This document shows positions 1 through 6,319 of a stretch of 6,319 bases of DNA, in pieces. A model generated the notes under the pieces. The model ran no database searches, was not told where the DNA came from, and saw only the letters and a list, made by a program, of their open reading frames with translations. How positions within the stretch are numbered: position 1 is the stretch's first letter; each line of letters begins with the position of its first letter. The DNA is from Opitutaceae bacterium (GTDB lineage Bacteria; Verrucomicrobiota; Verrucomicrobiia; Opitutales; Opitutaceae), in assembly GCA_016763045.1 (NCBI GenBank), contig JAESUN010000297.1:1-6319 (forward strand), written 5' to 3'. The position numbers and the translations under genes are program-made.

Positions 1-723
1 GAACCGACATCTGCCGAAGAATGGAAAAAGCTCCCTGGCATTGGCCCCTATACAGCCGCAGCCATCACCAGTATCTCCTTTGGCACGGCGGAAGCCTGTG
101 TGGATGGCAATGTCATCCGTATCCTAGCCCGCCTAACGGCCGATCAAACCGTCTTCAAGAACAGTGCCGCTGCCATCAAGAAGTATACTCCTCCGGCTGA
201 AGCACTTCTCTACTCCCCTGATCCGGGTATGCACAACCAGGCGATGATGGAGTTGGGCGCCACTCTTTGCACCAAAGGAGCCCCTCTGTGCACCGTCTGC
301 CCTGTGCTCCCCCTCTGCAAAGGAGCTCGAAAAGGAGATGTCTCCAGCATGCCACACCTTGAACGACCCAAAACACAAAAGGTAGCCATCGACAGAGTCT
401 GGATCATCCAGAACGGAAAAATTCTCTTTTATCGAATCCCCGACAATGCCAAGCGGATGGCAAGGCAACACGAACTGCCCACTCCGGAGCAAGCAGGCGT
501 CTCACCAGACACTCTCAAAAAAATAAAGCCCCTCATCCGGAAACGCTCCATCACTCGCTACCAGATCACAGAGTCTATTTACCTTCTTCCTGAGAAAGCA
601 TCCGCTCAAGAAAAGGAGCAACGGGACTCGGAATGTCTTTGGGTTTCCTTGCATAAGATCGAAGAAATCACCCTTTCCGGTCCACATCGACGCTGGGTGA
701 CGGAGCTACTGCAAAAAACCTGA
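1..723 (+). CDS. mutY: A/G-specific adenine DNA glycosylase MutY, 5' end missing
   Basis: MutY removes adenine mispaired with 8-oxoguanine, so that base excision repair can restore the G:C pair. The frame is open from base 1 and ends at TGA 721-723, giving 240 visible residues. The helix-hairpin-helix (LPGIGPYTAAAI, visible residues 11-22) and the VDGNV motif with the family's catalytic Asp (bases 103-105, visible residue 35) are present. The 4Fe-4S cluster cysteines at visible residues 90, 97, 100 and 106 have the exact C-X6-C-X2-C-X5-C spacing of MutY/Nth enzymes. A NUDIX-like C-terminal domain follows (about residues 125-240), which separates MutY from endonuclease III. That domain looks roughly 30 residues shorter than in E. 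coli MutY, and the usual FSH loop reads ITR (bases 550-558). The catalytic Glu near the N-terminus lies outside the window. The gene converges on the TIM-barrel gene with no gap. Identification is firm; the true start cannot be seen. Confidence 0.94.
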   Translation, partial: EPTSAEEWKKLPGIGPYTAAAITSISFGTAEACVDGNVIRILARLTADQTVFKNSAAAIKKYTPPAEALLYSPDPGMHNQAMMELGATLCTKGAPLCTVCPVLPLCKGARKGDVSSMPHLERPKTQKVAIDRVWIIQNGKILFYRIPDNAKRMARQHELPTPEQAGVSPDTLKKIKPLIRKRSITRYQITESIYLLPEKASAQEKEQRDSECLWVSLHKIEEITLSGPHRRWVTELLQKT

Positions 724-1665
724 TCAAAGATCTTTAATTAAGTCCTCAAGGAAGTCACGTGATTCGAGGACTTCCTCTTTTTTCAACCGTGGGCTCAATT
801 CAATAGTCAAACGCTGGCCCGGCTGGAAAAAACGCCTAACCATATGAAAATCAATGCTCCCACTTCCCAGGGGTTGATGATCCTTTCCTTTCCTCACGTC
901 GTGAAGGTGGAAACCTGCGAGATTTTCCGCATTTTTTTCCAGTAATTCTTCGTGCCAGAGAATACCCAACTCTTCTTTCAAGTGAGCATGCCCCGCATCG
1001 TGCCAATAGCGAGCCATCGGAGGGCCCGAAAGGTTGTTCAGCAATGAAGGAAAATCCTCATCAAGAGGCAATTCATCCAGTCGCTCACGGTTTTCACATC
1101 CCAAGATGACTCCATTTTGTTCAGCGAGAACAAGAATAGACTCGAGACTGGACTTAACCGTTTCCCAATAAGGTCCCATCTGCTTACGCAATTTTTCAAA
1201 CATCCCTTCTCGGATCTTAAGGAATTGCTCATCCTCGTCCACATCTAGGCACTTTTGTTTGCGAACATAGCTGGAAAGTTTCCGTGTTGGGTTAGCCAAC
1301 GGAAACTGGACATTGCCCAAATGAATAACCATCAAGCCCGCACCTACCTGCTGCGCAAAATCAAGACTGCGACAAGTGTAACTGTACCACTGGTCATGCT
1401 CCCTCTTTTTCTGGGCAGAGGGCATGAATATATTGGGAGCCGCATGTGTTACCCCCGGAGGTAACGGACAAAAATTATGAACAGATGTGACCTTAACAAT
1501 ATTTTCGTCCAATGCCCTCAAAATACCGGGCACAAGTGAAAGACGGATACCATGGCTTAGCTCTATATTTGAAAAACCCAGGTCTGCAATCTCACGAATC
1601 ATCTCATACCCATCCGTGTGACGGGATGAGTTCCAACAACTAGATAAGGAGATGATTAAATCCAT
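724..1665 (-). CDS. Sugar phosphate isomerase/epimerase, xylose isomerase-like TIM barrel
   Basis: A 313-residue protein of the AP-endonuclease-2/xylose-isomerase-like TIM-barrel superfamily. These are metal-dependent cytoplasmic enzymes that isomerise or epimerise sugars and related compounds. Barrel-strand motifs come in the expected order: SVHNFCPLPPGV (61-72), VIHLGN (113-118), CENRER (190-195), WHDAGHAH (221-228), GFHLHDVR (251-258) and TIELSPR (287-293). By family analogy the likely metal ligands are E191, D223 or a nearby His, H253 and E289. Residues about 120-170 form a charged, probably helical insertion. An in-frame TTG at 1695 would add ten residues, but it lies in the U-tract of the rpsU terminator, so I prefer ATG at 1663-1665, preceded by a weak purine stretch AAGAGA. 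The gene follows rpsU on the same strand but is separated by a terminator, and I see no clear promoter of its own. The substrate cannot be told from sequence. Confidence 0.85.
   Translation of the reverse strand: MDLIISLSSCWNSSRHTDGYEMIREIADLGFSNIELSHGIRLSLVPGILRALDENIVKVTSVHNFCPLPPGVTHAAPNIFMPSAQKKREHDQWYSYTCRSLDFAQQVGAGLMVIHLGNVQFPLANPTRKLSSYVRKQKCLDVDEDEQFLKIREGMFEKLRKQMGPYWETVKSSLESILVLAEQNGVILGCENRERLDELPLDEDFPSLLNNLSGPPMARYWHDAGHAHLKEELGILWHEELLEKNAENLAGFHLHDVRKGKDHQPLGSGSIDFHMVRRFFQPGQRLTIELSPRLKKEEVLESRDFLEDLIKDL
749..783 (+). terminator. Probable intrinsic terminator of mutY, inside the opposing gene
   Basis: AGGAAGTC (749-756) and GACTTCCT (769-776) form a perfect 8-bp inverted repeat with a 12-nt loop. 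They are followed by C and six T (778-783) on the plus strand, 26 bp after the mutY stop. The whole element lies within the last codons of the minus-strand TIM-barrel gene. An overlapping inverted repeat, AAGTCCTC (740-747) with GAGGACTT (766-773), would compete with it. The stem is only half G+C and the loop is large, so strength is uncertain. Confidence 0.5.
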
Positions 1666-1693
1666 GGAATCTCTTAAACCAACGTAATTACCC

Positions 1694-1735
1694 AAAAAAA
1701 AGATCTTTCCGTGTCAGATGGCAACGGAAAGATCT
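1694..1735 (-). terminator. Strong intrinsic terminator downstream of rpsU
   Basis: AGATCTTTCCGT (1701-1712) and ACGGAAAGATCT (1724-1735) are perfect 12-bp inverted repeats around an 11-nt loop. On the minus strand the stem is followed immediately by seven further T (1700-1694). It begins 44 nt after the rpsU stop codon, in the right orientation to end that transcript. With one bulged base (1724) the stem could extend inward to a 4-nt loop. On the plus strand no T-tract follows, so it should act on minus-strand transcription only. It ends 28 nt before the preferred ATG of the next gene. Confidence 0.85.
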
Positions 1736-1779
1736 AGAGATAATTTTTAAGGCCTGGCAAGCAGGACCACTATCGATGA

Positions 1780-1977
1780 CTATTTGTCGTAACGAGCACG
1801 TAACATACAAGTGAAAGCCATCACTTTGTTTTTGCGGCGACGAACCTCACTAGGTTTCTCAAAGTATCGCTTTGCACGGACATCTTTGATGATGCCTTCA
1901 CGGTCCAGCTTTTTCTTCAAACGGCGGAGAGCACGCTCTACTGGTTCGCTTTTTCGGATATTTATCTCGATTGACAT
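1780..1977 (-). CDS. rpsU: 30S ribosomal protein bS21
   Basis: A 65-residue, strongly basic protein that matches bS21 over its whole length. bS21 is the small-subunit protein that sits near the anti-Shine-Dalgarno end of 16S rRNA and helps translation initiation. The hallmarks are an N-terminal beta strand (MSIEINIRKSEP), a helix rich in Arg/Lys (ERALRRLKKKLDREG), the KRYFEKPSE segment at about residues 37-45, and a basic C-terminal helix ending in LRARYDK. Length is within the usual range for the family (about 57-71). The start is ATG at 1975-1977; the bases just upstream (CAGATACATAACCT on the coding strand) contain no Shine-Dalgarno-like purine run. The stop is TAG at 1780-1782. It is divergent from dnaE and appears to be transcribed alone, ending at the terminator at 1694-1735. 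Confidence 0.96.
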   Translation of the reverse strand: MSIEINIRKSEPVERALRRLKKKLDREGIIKDVRAKRYFEKPSEVRRRKNKVMAFTCMLRARYDK

Positions 1978-2036
1978 AGGTTATGTATCTGTGGAAAACG
2001 GACAAAATCGTCCTCTGACATACATAAGGTCAACCT
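1978..2036 (-). promoter_or_regulatory. Predicted rpsU leader hairpin abutting the start codon
   Basis: On the minus strand TTATGTAT (2027-2020) and ATACATAA (1988-1981) are perfect 8-bp inverted repeats. Alternatively the stem can be drawn as TATGTAT/ATACATA plus an outer AGGTT (2036-2032) paired with AACCT (1982-1978), with a 5-nt bulge between. Inside the large loop is a second small hairpin, GGAC (2013-2010) with GTCC (2003-2000), loop GATTTT. The outer stem ends at the base before the rpsU ATG. If transcription starts upstream of 2036, the start codon would sit at the base of a hairpin with no Shine-Dalgarno nearby. The inverted repeats are seen directly; a regulatory role, such as feedback by bS21, is inference. 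A- and U-rich stems of this size can occur by chance. Confidence 0.4.
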
Positions 2037-2234
2037 TTTTCGATACAACCTTTCCAGAAAATCAGTTTTTTTAGCTCTCCGAGGGTATTTCGAGGCAAAA
2101 AGACCGTTTTTAAAGGGAAAATCAGAGATCGCCGAAAAGGCAGAAAGGTTCTCTCAAAATGAGAAAAACGACTATCTGAGACCTAAAGACAATTTGCTAT
2201 TGAAACTAGACGCCAGCGGATTTGTTCTAAAGAG
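2037..2234. other. Rest of the rpsU/dnaE divergent intergenic region
   Basis: This A/T-rich stretch must hold promoters for dnaE and probably rpsU, but no sigma70-like pair stands out. The best plus-strand match is TTGAAA (2200-2205), 17 bp, then TGTTCT (2223-2228), with a poor -10. It would start transcription at about the dnaE GTG. Minus-strand candidates near TTGTAT and TTGACC overlap two copies of AAAGGTTG (2053-2046 and 2038-2031). A short inverted repeat, TTCTC/GAGAA (2149-2153, 2161-2165), is probably chance. No open frame in this stretch looks like a gene. Confidence 0.35.
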
Positions 2235-2237
2235 GTG
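2229..2237 (+). promoter_or_regulatory. dnaE start region, GTG fused to a Shine-Dalgarno-like run
   Basis: The sequence AAAGAGGTG puts the purine run directly against the GTG start (2235-2237), leaving no normal 5-9 nt spacer. No other ATG, GTG or TTG exists in this frame between the upstream stop TAA (2184-2186) and GTG 2235. The DnaE family N-terminus (FVHLHVH) begins only eight residues in. GTG is therefore the only ordinary start available, even though the ribosome binding site is poorly placed. Confidence 0.6.
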
Positions 2238-5200
2238 CCTGCCTCAAATTCGGAATTTGTTCATCTTCATGTTCACACGGACTACAGCCTGCTGGACGGC
2301 TGCAGTAAAATAAGTCGATTGGTTGGCAGAGCGAAAGAACTCGGAATGCCAGCGATTTCCATGACTGATCATGGCAATCTCTTTGGGGCGATCGAATTCT
2401 ACCGAGCCGCCAAGAAAGCAGACATCAAACCTCTCATTGGTTGTGAAATCTATCTCGTGCATGATCATATGATGCACGAAAGGCCTAAGAGAGAGAGAAA
2501 ACGTTCGGATGATATCGATGATCTGCCCGAGGGAGAACAACCACAACCCTCCGACTTCCCCAAACATCAGATCCACCACAAGGGCCTCATCGCCAAAAAT
2601 TTTACCGGATACCAAAATCTCTCAAAACTGATATCCGATGCCCATACCAATGGGATGTACTATCGTCCACGGACAGATATGGAAAAACTGGCTCAACATT
2701 CGGAAGGCATCATCGCTCTAAGCGGATGCGTCAACGGAGTCGCTTCACAATATCTTATTTATAACGACTATGAAAATGCGCGCAAAGCCACCGCAACTTT
2801 CGTCGATATTTTTGGCAAAGAAAACTACTTCATCGAAATCCAGAATCATGGCCTTGGAGTACAACAACGCATCATCCCCGGGTTGCTAAAACTCGCCAAA
2901 GAGTTCGATCTGAAAGTCATCTGCACAAATGACACCCACTATGTCATGAAAGGAGATTGGGAGCCACACGATGCTCTACTCTGTATCCAGACGGGAAAAA
3001 AACTCACGGATGAGCACCGAATGAAATACCCGAGCCAGGAGTTCTATCTAAAGAGTCGGGATGAGATGGCAGAAATCTTTAAAGAAAGGCCCGATGCGAT
3101 CACCAATACCCTGGCCTTTGCCGAAATGTGCGACCTCACCATCCCTTTCGGTGAAAACCACTACCCTGTTTTTCAAAAGCCCGAATCGATTACCGTCAGA
3201 AAGGATCCCAAGAACTTTGACCGTATCATCGATATCTATATCGTTGAAAAAAATAAGGTAAATGATCAAAATGGTATTGAAGAACGCTGTGTTCTCACTC
3301 CCGAGGAAAGAGCAGCTTTTCACAAGAACGGACACCTTCTCTTTGATCTCTGTAAGAAAGGACTCAAGGAGCGCTATGGCGTCGATTATGACGACCCCAA
3401 AAGCTACACCCCAAAAGAAGATGAAGCAGAAGACACTGCGACAACCCTCTGTGCAAAAATCGACTATGAACTGGCAATCATTACAGGCACCGGTTTTGTC
3501 GATTACTTCCTCATTGTATGGGATTTTATTTTCTGGGCTCGGCAACGAAAAATTCCTGTCGGCCCTGGTCGAGGCTCAGGAGCGGGTTGCATCGTCGCTT
3601 ATGTCTTACAGATAACCGACGTGGAACCACTCCGGTTTGGCCTGCTTTTTGAACGAATGCTCAACCTGGAACGCGTCTCCCCTCCTGATTTCGATGTGGA
3701 TTTCTGCATGAGAAGACGGGATGAGGTTGTTAATTACGTTCGCGAGAAATACGGGGCTGATCACGTGGCCAATATCATTACCTTTGGTACATTCGGTGCC
3801 AAAATGGTCGTCCGCGACCTCGCTCGGGTCAATGACGTCCCCTATGAAGAGGCCGATAAACTGGCTAAAAAAATACCCGACGAGCTCAATATTTCCCTAG
3901 CTGATTCTCTCATTAAATCAGAAGAACTTCGTCGAGCCGTCAAAACAAACACGATGACAGCTAAAATCTTCGAACACGGTAAAGTGATCGAAGGTATGGT
4001 TCGCAACACTGGCAAACATGCCTGCGGAATCATCATCGGGGACCAGCCCATCATCAACCTTGTTCCTGTCACCCTACAAGAAGGCGATCTCACAACACAA
4101 TTCCCTAAAGGTCCGGTGGAAGATCTCGGACTACTGAAAGTGGATTTTCTGGGGCTTAAGACACTCACTGTCATCTCGGATGCCCAAGAGAATATTCGGG
4201 TAAGTCAAAACTCACAGGAATTCGATATCGAAAAAACCCCCCTGGATGACTCTAAAACATTCGACCTACTGAATAAAGGAGCCACCAACGGAGTCTTCCA
4301 ATTGGAATCAGGCGGAATGCAATCCCTCTGCCGGCAAATCGGCTTGAGCTCCTTCGAAGAAATCATCGCATTGATCGCTCTTTATCGCCCGGGGCCAATG
4401 CAATTCATTCCAGAATTCATTAAAGGGAAAAAGGATCCAACCACGATCAAGATACCACACCCGCTACTCAAAGACCTCGTATCCGAAACCTATGGCGTAT
4501 TGGTTTACCAAGAGCAAGTAATGGAAGCCGCACGTATCATCGCTGGTTATACACTGGGAGATGCAGATATCCTTCGACGAGCAATGGGCAAAAAAATTGT
4601 CTCTGTCATGGTCGCCCAACGCGAAACTTTTGTGGCCGGAGCTCAACGAACCAACAATCTTAATAGCAAAACGGCACTCTATATTTTTGCCATCCTCGAA
4701 AAATTCGCAGCCTACGGATTTAACAAATCGCATTCAGCTGCTTATGCCATGCTCAGCTACCGGACCGCTTACTTAAAAGCGAACTATCCGGTTGAATTTA
4801 TGGCAGCCTTACTTTCCAGTGAATTAGGCAATTCAGACAAAATCGCGCACTTTACTAGTGAAACCGCTGCAATGGGAATCCAGGTTCTCGGACCAGATGT
4901 GAATGAATCACGCGAAAATTTTACACCAGTGATCAATCCTAATGCTGCAGATGGCGTAAGAGGCAGTATCCGCTTTGGTCTAGCGGCCATGAGAGGCGTA
5001 GGAGATTCCGCAGCTCAAAAAATAATCGAAGAACGTGAAGAAAACGGTGATTTCGAAAATGCGGACGACTTCATCACCCGAGTTGATAGCAAATCAATCA
5101 ACCGCAGAGTCCTCGAAGCCTTGGTAAAAGCGGGTGCTTTTGACTATACGATGGAATCGAGAGGCTCTCTCTACCATCGCCTGGATGCCGCCATCAATCA

Positions 5201-6014
5201 TGCCGCCGCTGTGCAAAGAGATCTTTCGGCGGGACAAGAATCCTTTCTCGACATGCTGGCCGACCCCATCTCCGAACAAAACGGTACCGCACAACCGAAA
5301 GAAGACCCCAGTAAAGCCTTCTCCCAATCCGATATGCTCAAGTTTGAAAAAGAACTTCTCGGATTTTATATTTCAGGACACCCAATGGATGACTACGAAG
5401 GACTGGCTCAGGCCATCAATACCTTCACTGAAGAAGAACTCCATCAGCTGGGCGATCGAGTTGAATTCCGTATCTGCGGGATAGCTACCTCCGTCGTCAA
5501 AAAACTTGCCCGCAAAGATAATCGACCCTGGGCCTTCTTCAACCTGGCCACAAAAACGGGAACCGTGCAAATCAACTGCTATTCCAATGCTTACGAAGAT
5601 TGTGGAAACAATCTCATCAATGAAAGTGTCGTTCTTGTTAGTGGTTCCGTCTTTAAAAACGAAGAAGGAATCCGTTTCACTGCTCAGGATGTGCAGCCAC
5701 TCAGAAGTCAAATAACCTCCCTCGTTAAACAAGTAACTTGGTTACTGAAGCCCGGACCAGAGGCAGATATTTTTCTGCATGAGCTTTATAATGCAGTGGA
5801 TACTCAGGTGGGAGATACCCATCTCAGAATTGGATTTGTCGATGACTCCGGCTATGCGGCGATGGCCGAAACCGCCGCCTCTCTCACGTGGGGCATTAAT
5901 CCCATCAGCTTTGCCAAACTACGCAAAATGCCCGCGGTAGCTGGATGTATCATCGAGACAAAACCTCTCAAGATGAAAGAGAGCAAACGCCGTTGGGGCA
6001 AAAAAACGTTCTAA
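2235..6014 (+). CDS. dnaE: DNA polymerase III alpha subunit
   Basis: The 1259-residue catalytic subunit of the replicative polymerase, which extends DNA chains at the fork with the beta clamp and clamp loader. Domains in order: PHP (about 8-300), starting [11 protein letters not shown]; palm/polymerase core with GPGRGSGAG (443-451), PDFDVDF holding catalytic Asp 487 and 489, and VDFLGL with Asp 637; the conserved [12 protein letters not shown] (827-838); a helix-hairpin-helix region (about 915-970); a clamp-binding motif QESFL (1001-1005) at the site of QADMF in E. coli; an OB fold (about 1073-1165); and a short C-terminal tail. PHP metal-type residues H12, H14, D45/H46, E70, H115, C165, D233 and H235 are present. 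It is about 100 residues longer than E. coli DnaE (1160), mainly from insertions near residues 80-112 and 318-365. It is intact, with no frameshift. The start is GTG 2235, stop TAA 6012-6014. It is divergent from rpsU and convergent with the downstream kinase gene. Confidence 0.99.
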   Translation: MPASNSEFVHLHVHTDYSLLDGCSKISRLVGRAKELGMPAISMTDHGNLFGAIEFYRAAKKADIKPLIGCEIYLVHDHMMHERPKRERKRSDDIDDLPEGEQPQPSDFPKHQIHHKGLIAKNFTGYQNLSKLISDAHTNGMYYRPRTDMEKLAQHSEGIIALSGCVNGVASQYLIYNDYENARKATATFVDIFGKENYFIEIQNHGLGVQQRIIPGLLKLAKEFDLKVICTNDTHYVMKGDWEPHDALLCIQTGKKLTDEHRMKYPSQEFYLKSRDEMAEIFKERPDAITNTLAFAEMCDLTIPFGENHYPVFQKPESITVRKDPKNFDRIIDIYIVEKNKVNDQNGIEERCVLTPEERAAFHKNGHLLFDLCKKGLKERYGVDYDDPKSYTPKEDEAEDTATTLCAKIDYELAIITGTGFVDYFLIVWDFIFWARQRKIPVGPGRGSGAGCIVAYVLQITDVEPLRFGLLFERMLNLERVSPPDFDVDFCMRRRDEVVNYVREKYGADHVANIITFGTFGAKMVVRDLARVNDVPYEEADKLAKKIPDELNISLADSLIKSEELRRAVKTNTMTAKIFEHGKVIEGMVRNTGKHACGIIIGDQPIINLVPVTLQEGDLTTQFPKGPVEDLGLLKVDFLGLKTLTVISDAQENIRVSQNSQEFDIEKTPLDDSKTFDLLNKGATNGVFQLESGGMQSLCRQIGLSSFEEIIALIALYRPGPMQFIPEFIKGKKDPTTIKIPHPLLKDLVSETYGVLVYQEQVMEAARIIAGYTLGDADILRRAMGKKIVSVMVAQRETFVAGAQRTNNLNSKTALYIFAILEKFAAYGFNKSHSAAYAMLSYRTAYLKANYPVEFMAALLSSELGNSDKIAHFTSETAAMGIQVLGPDVNESRENFTPVINPNAADGVRGSIRFGLAAMRGVGDSAAQKIIEEREENGDFENADDFITRVDSKSINRRVLEALVKAGAFDYTMESRGSLYHRLDAAINHAAAVQRDLSAGQESFLDMLADPISEQNGTAQPKEDPSKAFSQSDMLKFEKELLGFYISGHPMDDYEGLAQAINTFTEEELHQLGDRVEFRICGIATSVVKKLARKDNRPWAFFNLATKTGTVQINCYSNAYEDCGNNLINESVVLVSGSVFKNEEGIRFTAQDVQPLRSQITSLVKQVTWLLKPGPEADIFLHELYNAVDTQVGDTHLRIGFVDDSGYAAMAETAASLTWGINPISFAKLRKMPAVAGCIIETKPLKMKESKRRWGKKTF

Positions 6015-6040
6015 AGAGAAAATCGAGCCCCTTTCAGGGC
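6013..6040 (-). terminator. Possible terminator of the kinase gene
   Basis: On the minus strand GCCCT (6040-6036) and GGGGC (6031-6027) pair around a GAAA loop (four Watson-Crick pairs plus a U-G). The T-rich but interrupted run TCGATTTTCTCTTT follows. The kinase stop codon TGA (6036-6034) lies in and beside the loop. On the plus strand the same hairpin has no T-tract, so it would serve dnaE poorly. The short stem and broken T-tract make this tentative. Confidence 0.35.
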
Positions 6041-6319
6041 ACCAATTTGCGATGTTTCGCAAAAACATCTCTCATCGCAACCGAGAGATCGTCCTGTAGT
6101 GACTGCCATTGGACATAAAGCGCATGTCTCTCCATATCCGGGATACAGCGCGTGCTCTCATCCACTTCGACAACACTTTCGGCCATCTCACGGATCCCCG
6201 TCTCTTCGCCCCTCAATAAAGCCTCGCACCAAACTGATTGAAGAGCTGCGCCCAAGGCAGCTCCCTCATCCTCTTTCATCGCGACAACCGGCAGTCCAAA
6301 AACATCTGCAATAATCTGC
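6034..6319 (-). CDS. xylB: Xylulokinase-like FGGY carbohydrate kinase, C-terminal fragment
   Basis: Only the last 94 residues are in the window; the reading frame is open to the right edge and stops at TGA 6036-6034. The visible start reads ADVFGLPVV and then EDEGAALGAALQ. This is the nucleotide-binding end of FGGY-family kinases in the form usual for xylulokinase. The rest, through the helical PDMERHALYVQW region, fits the XylB C-terminus in length and pattern. Xylulokinase phosphorylates D-xylulose with ATP to xylulose 5-phosphate, feeding the pentose phosphate pathway. The sugar-binding half and catalytic Asp lie outside the window, so another FGGY substrate (for example ribulose or glycerol) is not excluded, though the EGAALGAAL wording favours xylulose. 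The Met at 6279-6277 is internal, not a start. It converges on dnaE with a 19-bp gap. A xylA gene beyond the edge is possible but not seen. Confidence 0.85.
   Translation of the reverse strand, partial: QIIADVFGLPVVAMKEDEGAALGAALQSVWCEALLRGEETGIREMAESVVEVDESTRCIPDMERHALYVQWQSLQDDLSVAMRDVFAKHRKLVP

Noticed and set aside
712..735. AAAGATCTTT and TGATCA palindromes with a T6 run on the minus strand, as a terminator for the TIM-barrel gene
   Set aside because: The only stem is about 4 bp and A/T-rich, and the bases next to the T-run do not pair; too weak to call.
1971..1976. Perfect TTGACA hexamer on the plus strand, as a -35 for dnaE
   Set aside because: It lies in the rpsU start region and has no -10-like hexamer at 16-18 bp downstream; it is also 260 bp from dnaE.
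1811..2074. Plus-strand open frame of 87 codons over rpsU and its upstream region
   Set aside because: Most of it is the antisense of the certain rpsU gene; the product has no recognisable features or plausible ribosome binding site.
3048..3545. Antisense open frame of 165 codons across dnaE
   Set aside because: It overlaps fully with conserved DnaE coding sequence and its translation looks like no protein family; it is a shadow of the real frame.
6046..6063. TTTGCG/CGCAAA inverted repeat as a dnaE terminator
   Set aside because: No T-tract follows on the plus strand, and it lies within well-conserved coding sequence of the kinase.
6099..6314. Plus-strand open frame of 71 codons opposite the kinase gene
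   Set aside because: It is antisense to recognisable FGGY kinase sequence and shows no family features.
1..6319. Possible undescribed multi-gene system, mobile element, CRISPR array or defence island
   Set aside because: All substantial frames are core housekeeping or central carbohydrate genes; there are no transposase, recombinase, array-type repeats, tRNA-like attachment sites or toxin-antitoxin pairs visible.

Overview
The window is an ordinary chromosomal stretch from a bacterium with balanced base composition. It carries five protein genes and no RNA gene, mobile element or CRISPR array that I can see. The style of the DnaE and bS21 proteins, and the weak or absent Shine-Dalgarno sites at several starts, suggest a member of the Verrucomicrobiota, perhaps an Opitutae-like lineage. 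That placement rests on remembered family resemblance, not a search.

Layout: (1) positions 1-723, plus strand, the 3' two thirds of mutY (adenine DNA glycosylase), cut at its 5' end by the window edge. (2) 724-1665, minus strand, a xylose-isomerase-like TIM-barrel sugar isomerase/epimerase whose stop codon abuts the mutY stop codon inside a shared TGATCA palindrome. (3) 1694-1735, a strong minus-strand intrinsic terminator. (4) 1780-1977, minus strand, rpsU (ribosomal protein bS21), with a predicted hairpin ending directly at its start codon. (5) 1978-2234, the divergent intergenic region between rpsU and dnaE. (6) 2235-6014, plus strand, a complete dnaE (replicative DNA polymerase III alpha subunit). 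(7) 6034-6319, minus strand, the C-terminal end of a FGGY-family carbohydrate kinase, most likely xylulokinase, running off the right edge.

The genes do not form one operon. mutY and dnaE share the theme of genome copying and fidelity, and rpsU is translation machinery. The TIM-barrel enzyme and the kinase belong to carbohydrate metabolism, but each is separated from the other by dnaE and rpsU. Transcription converges at two junctions (mutY/TIM-barrel, 0 bp gap; dnaE/kinase, 19 bp gap) and diverges once (rpsU/dnaE).

I found no convincing undescribed system. The points most worth a second look are the rpsU leader hairpin with no visible ribosome binding site, the altered 8-oxoguanine recognition loop in MutY, the apparently intact metal site in the PHP domain of DnaE, and the terminator that appears to be embedded in the end of an opposing coding region.
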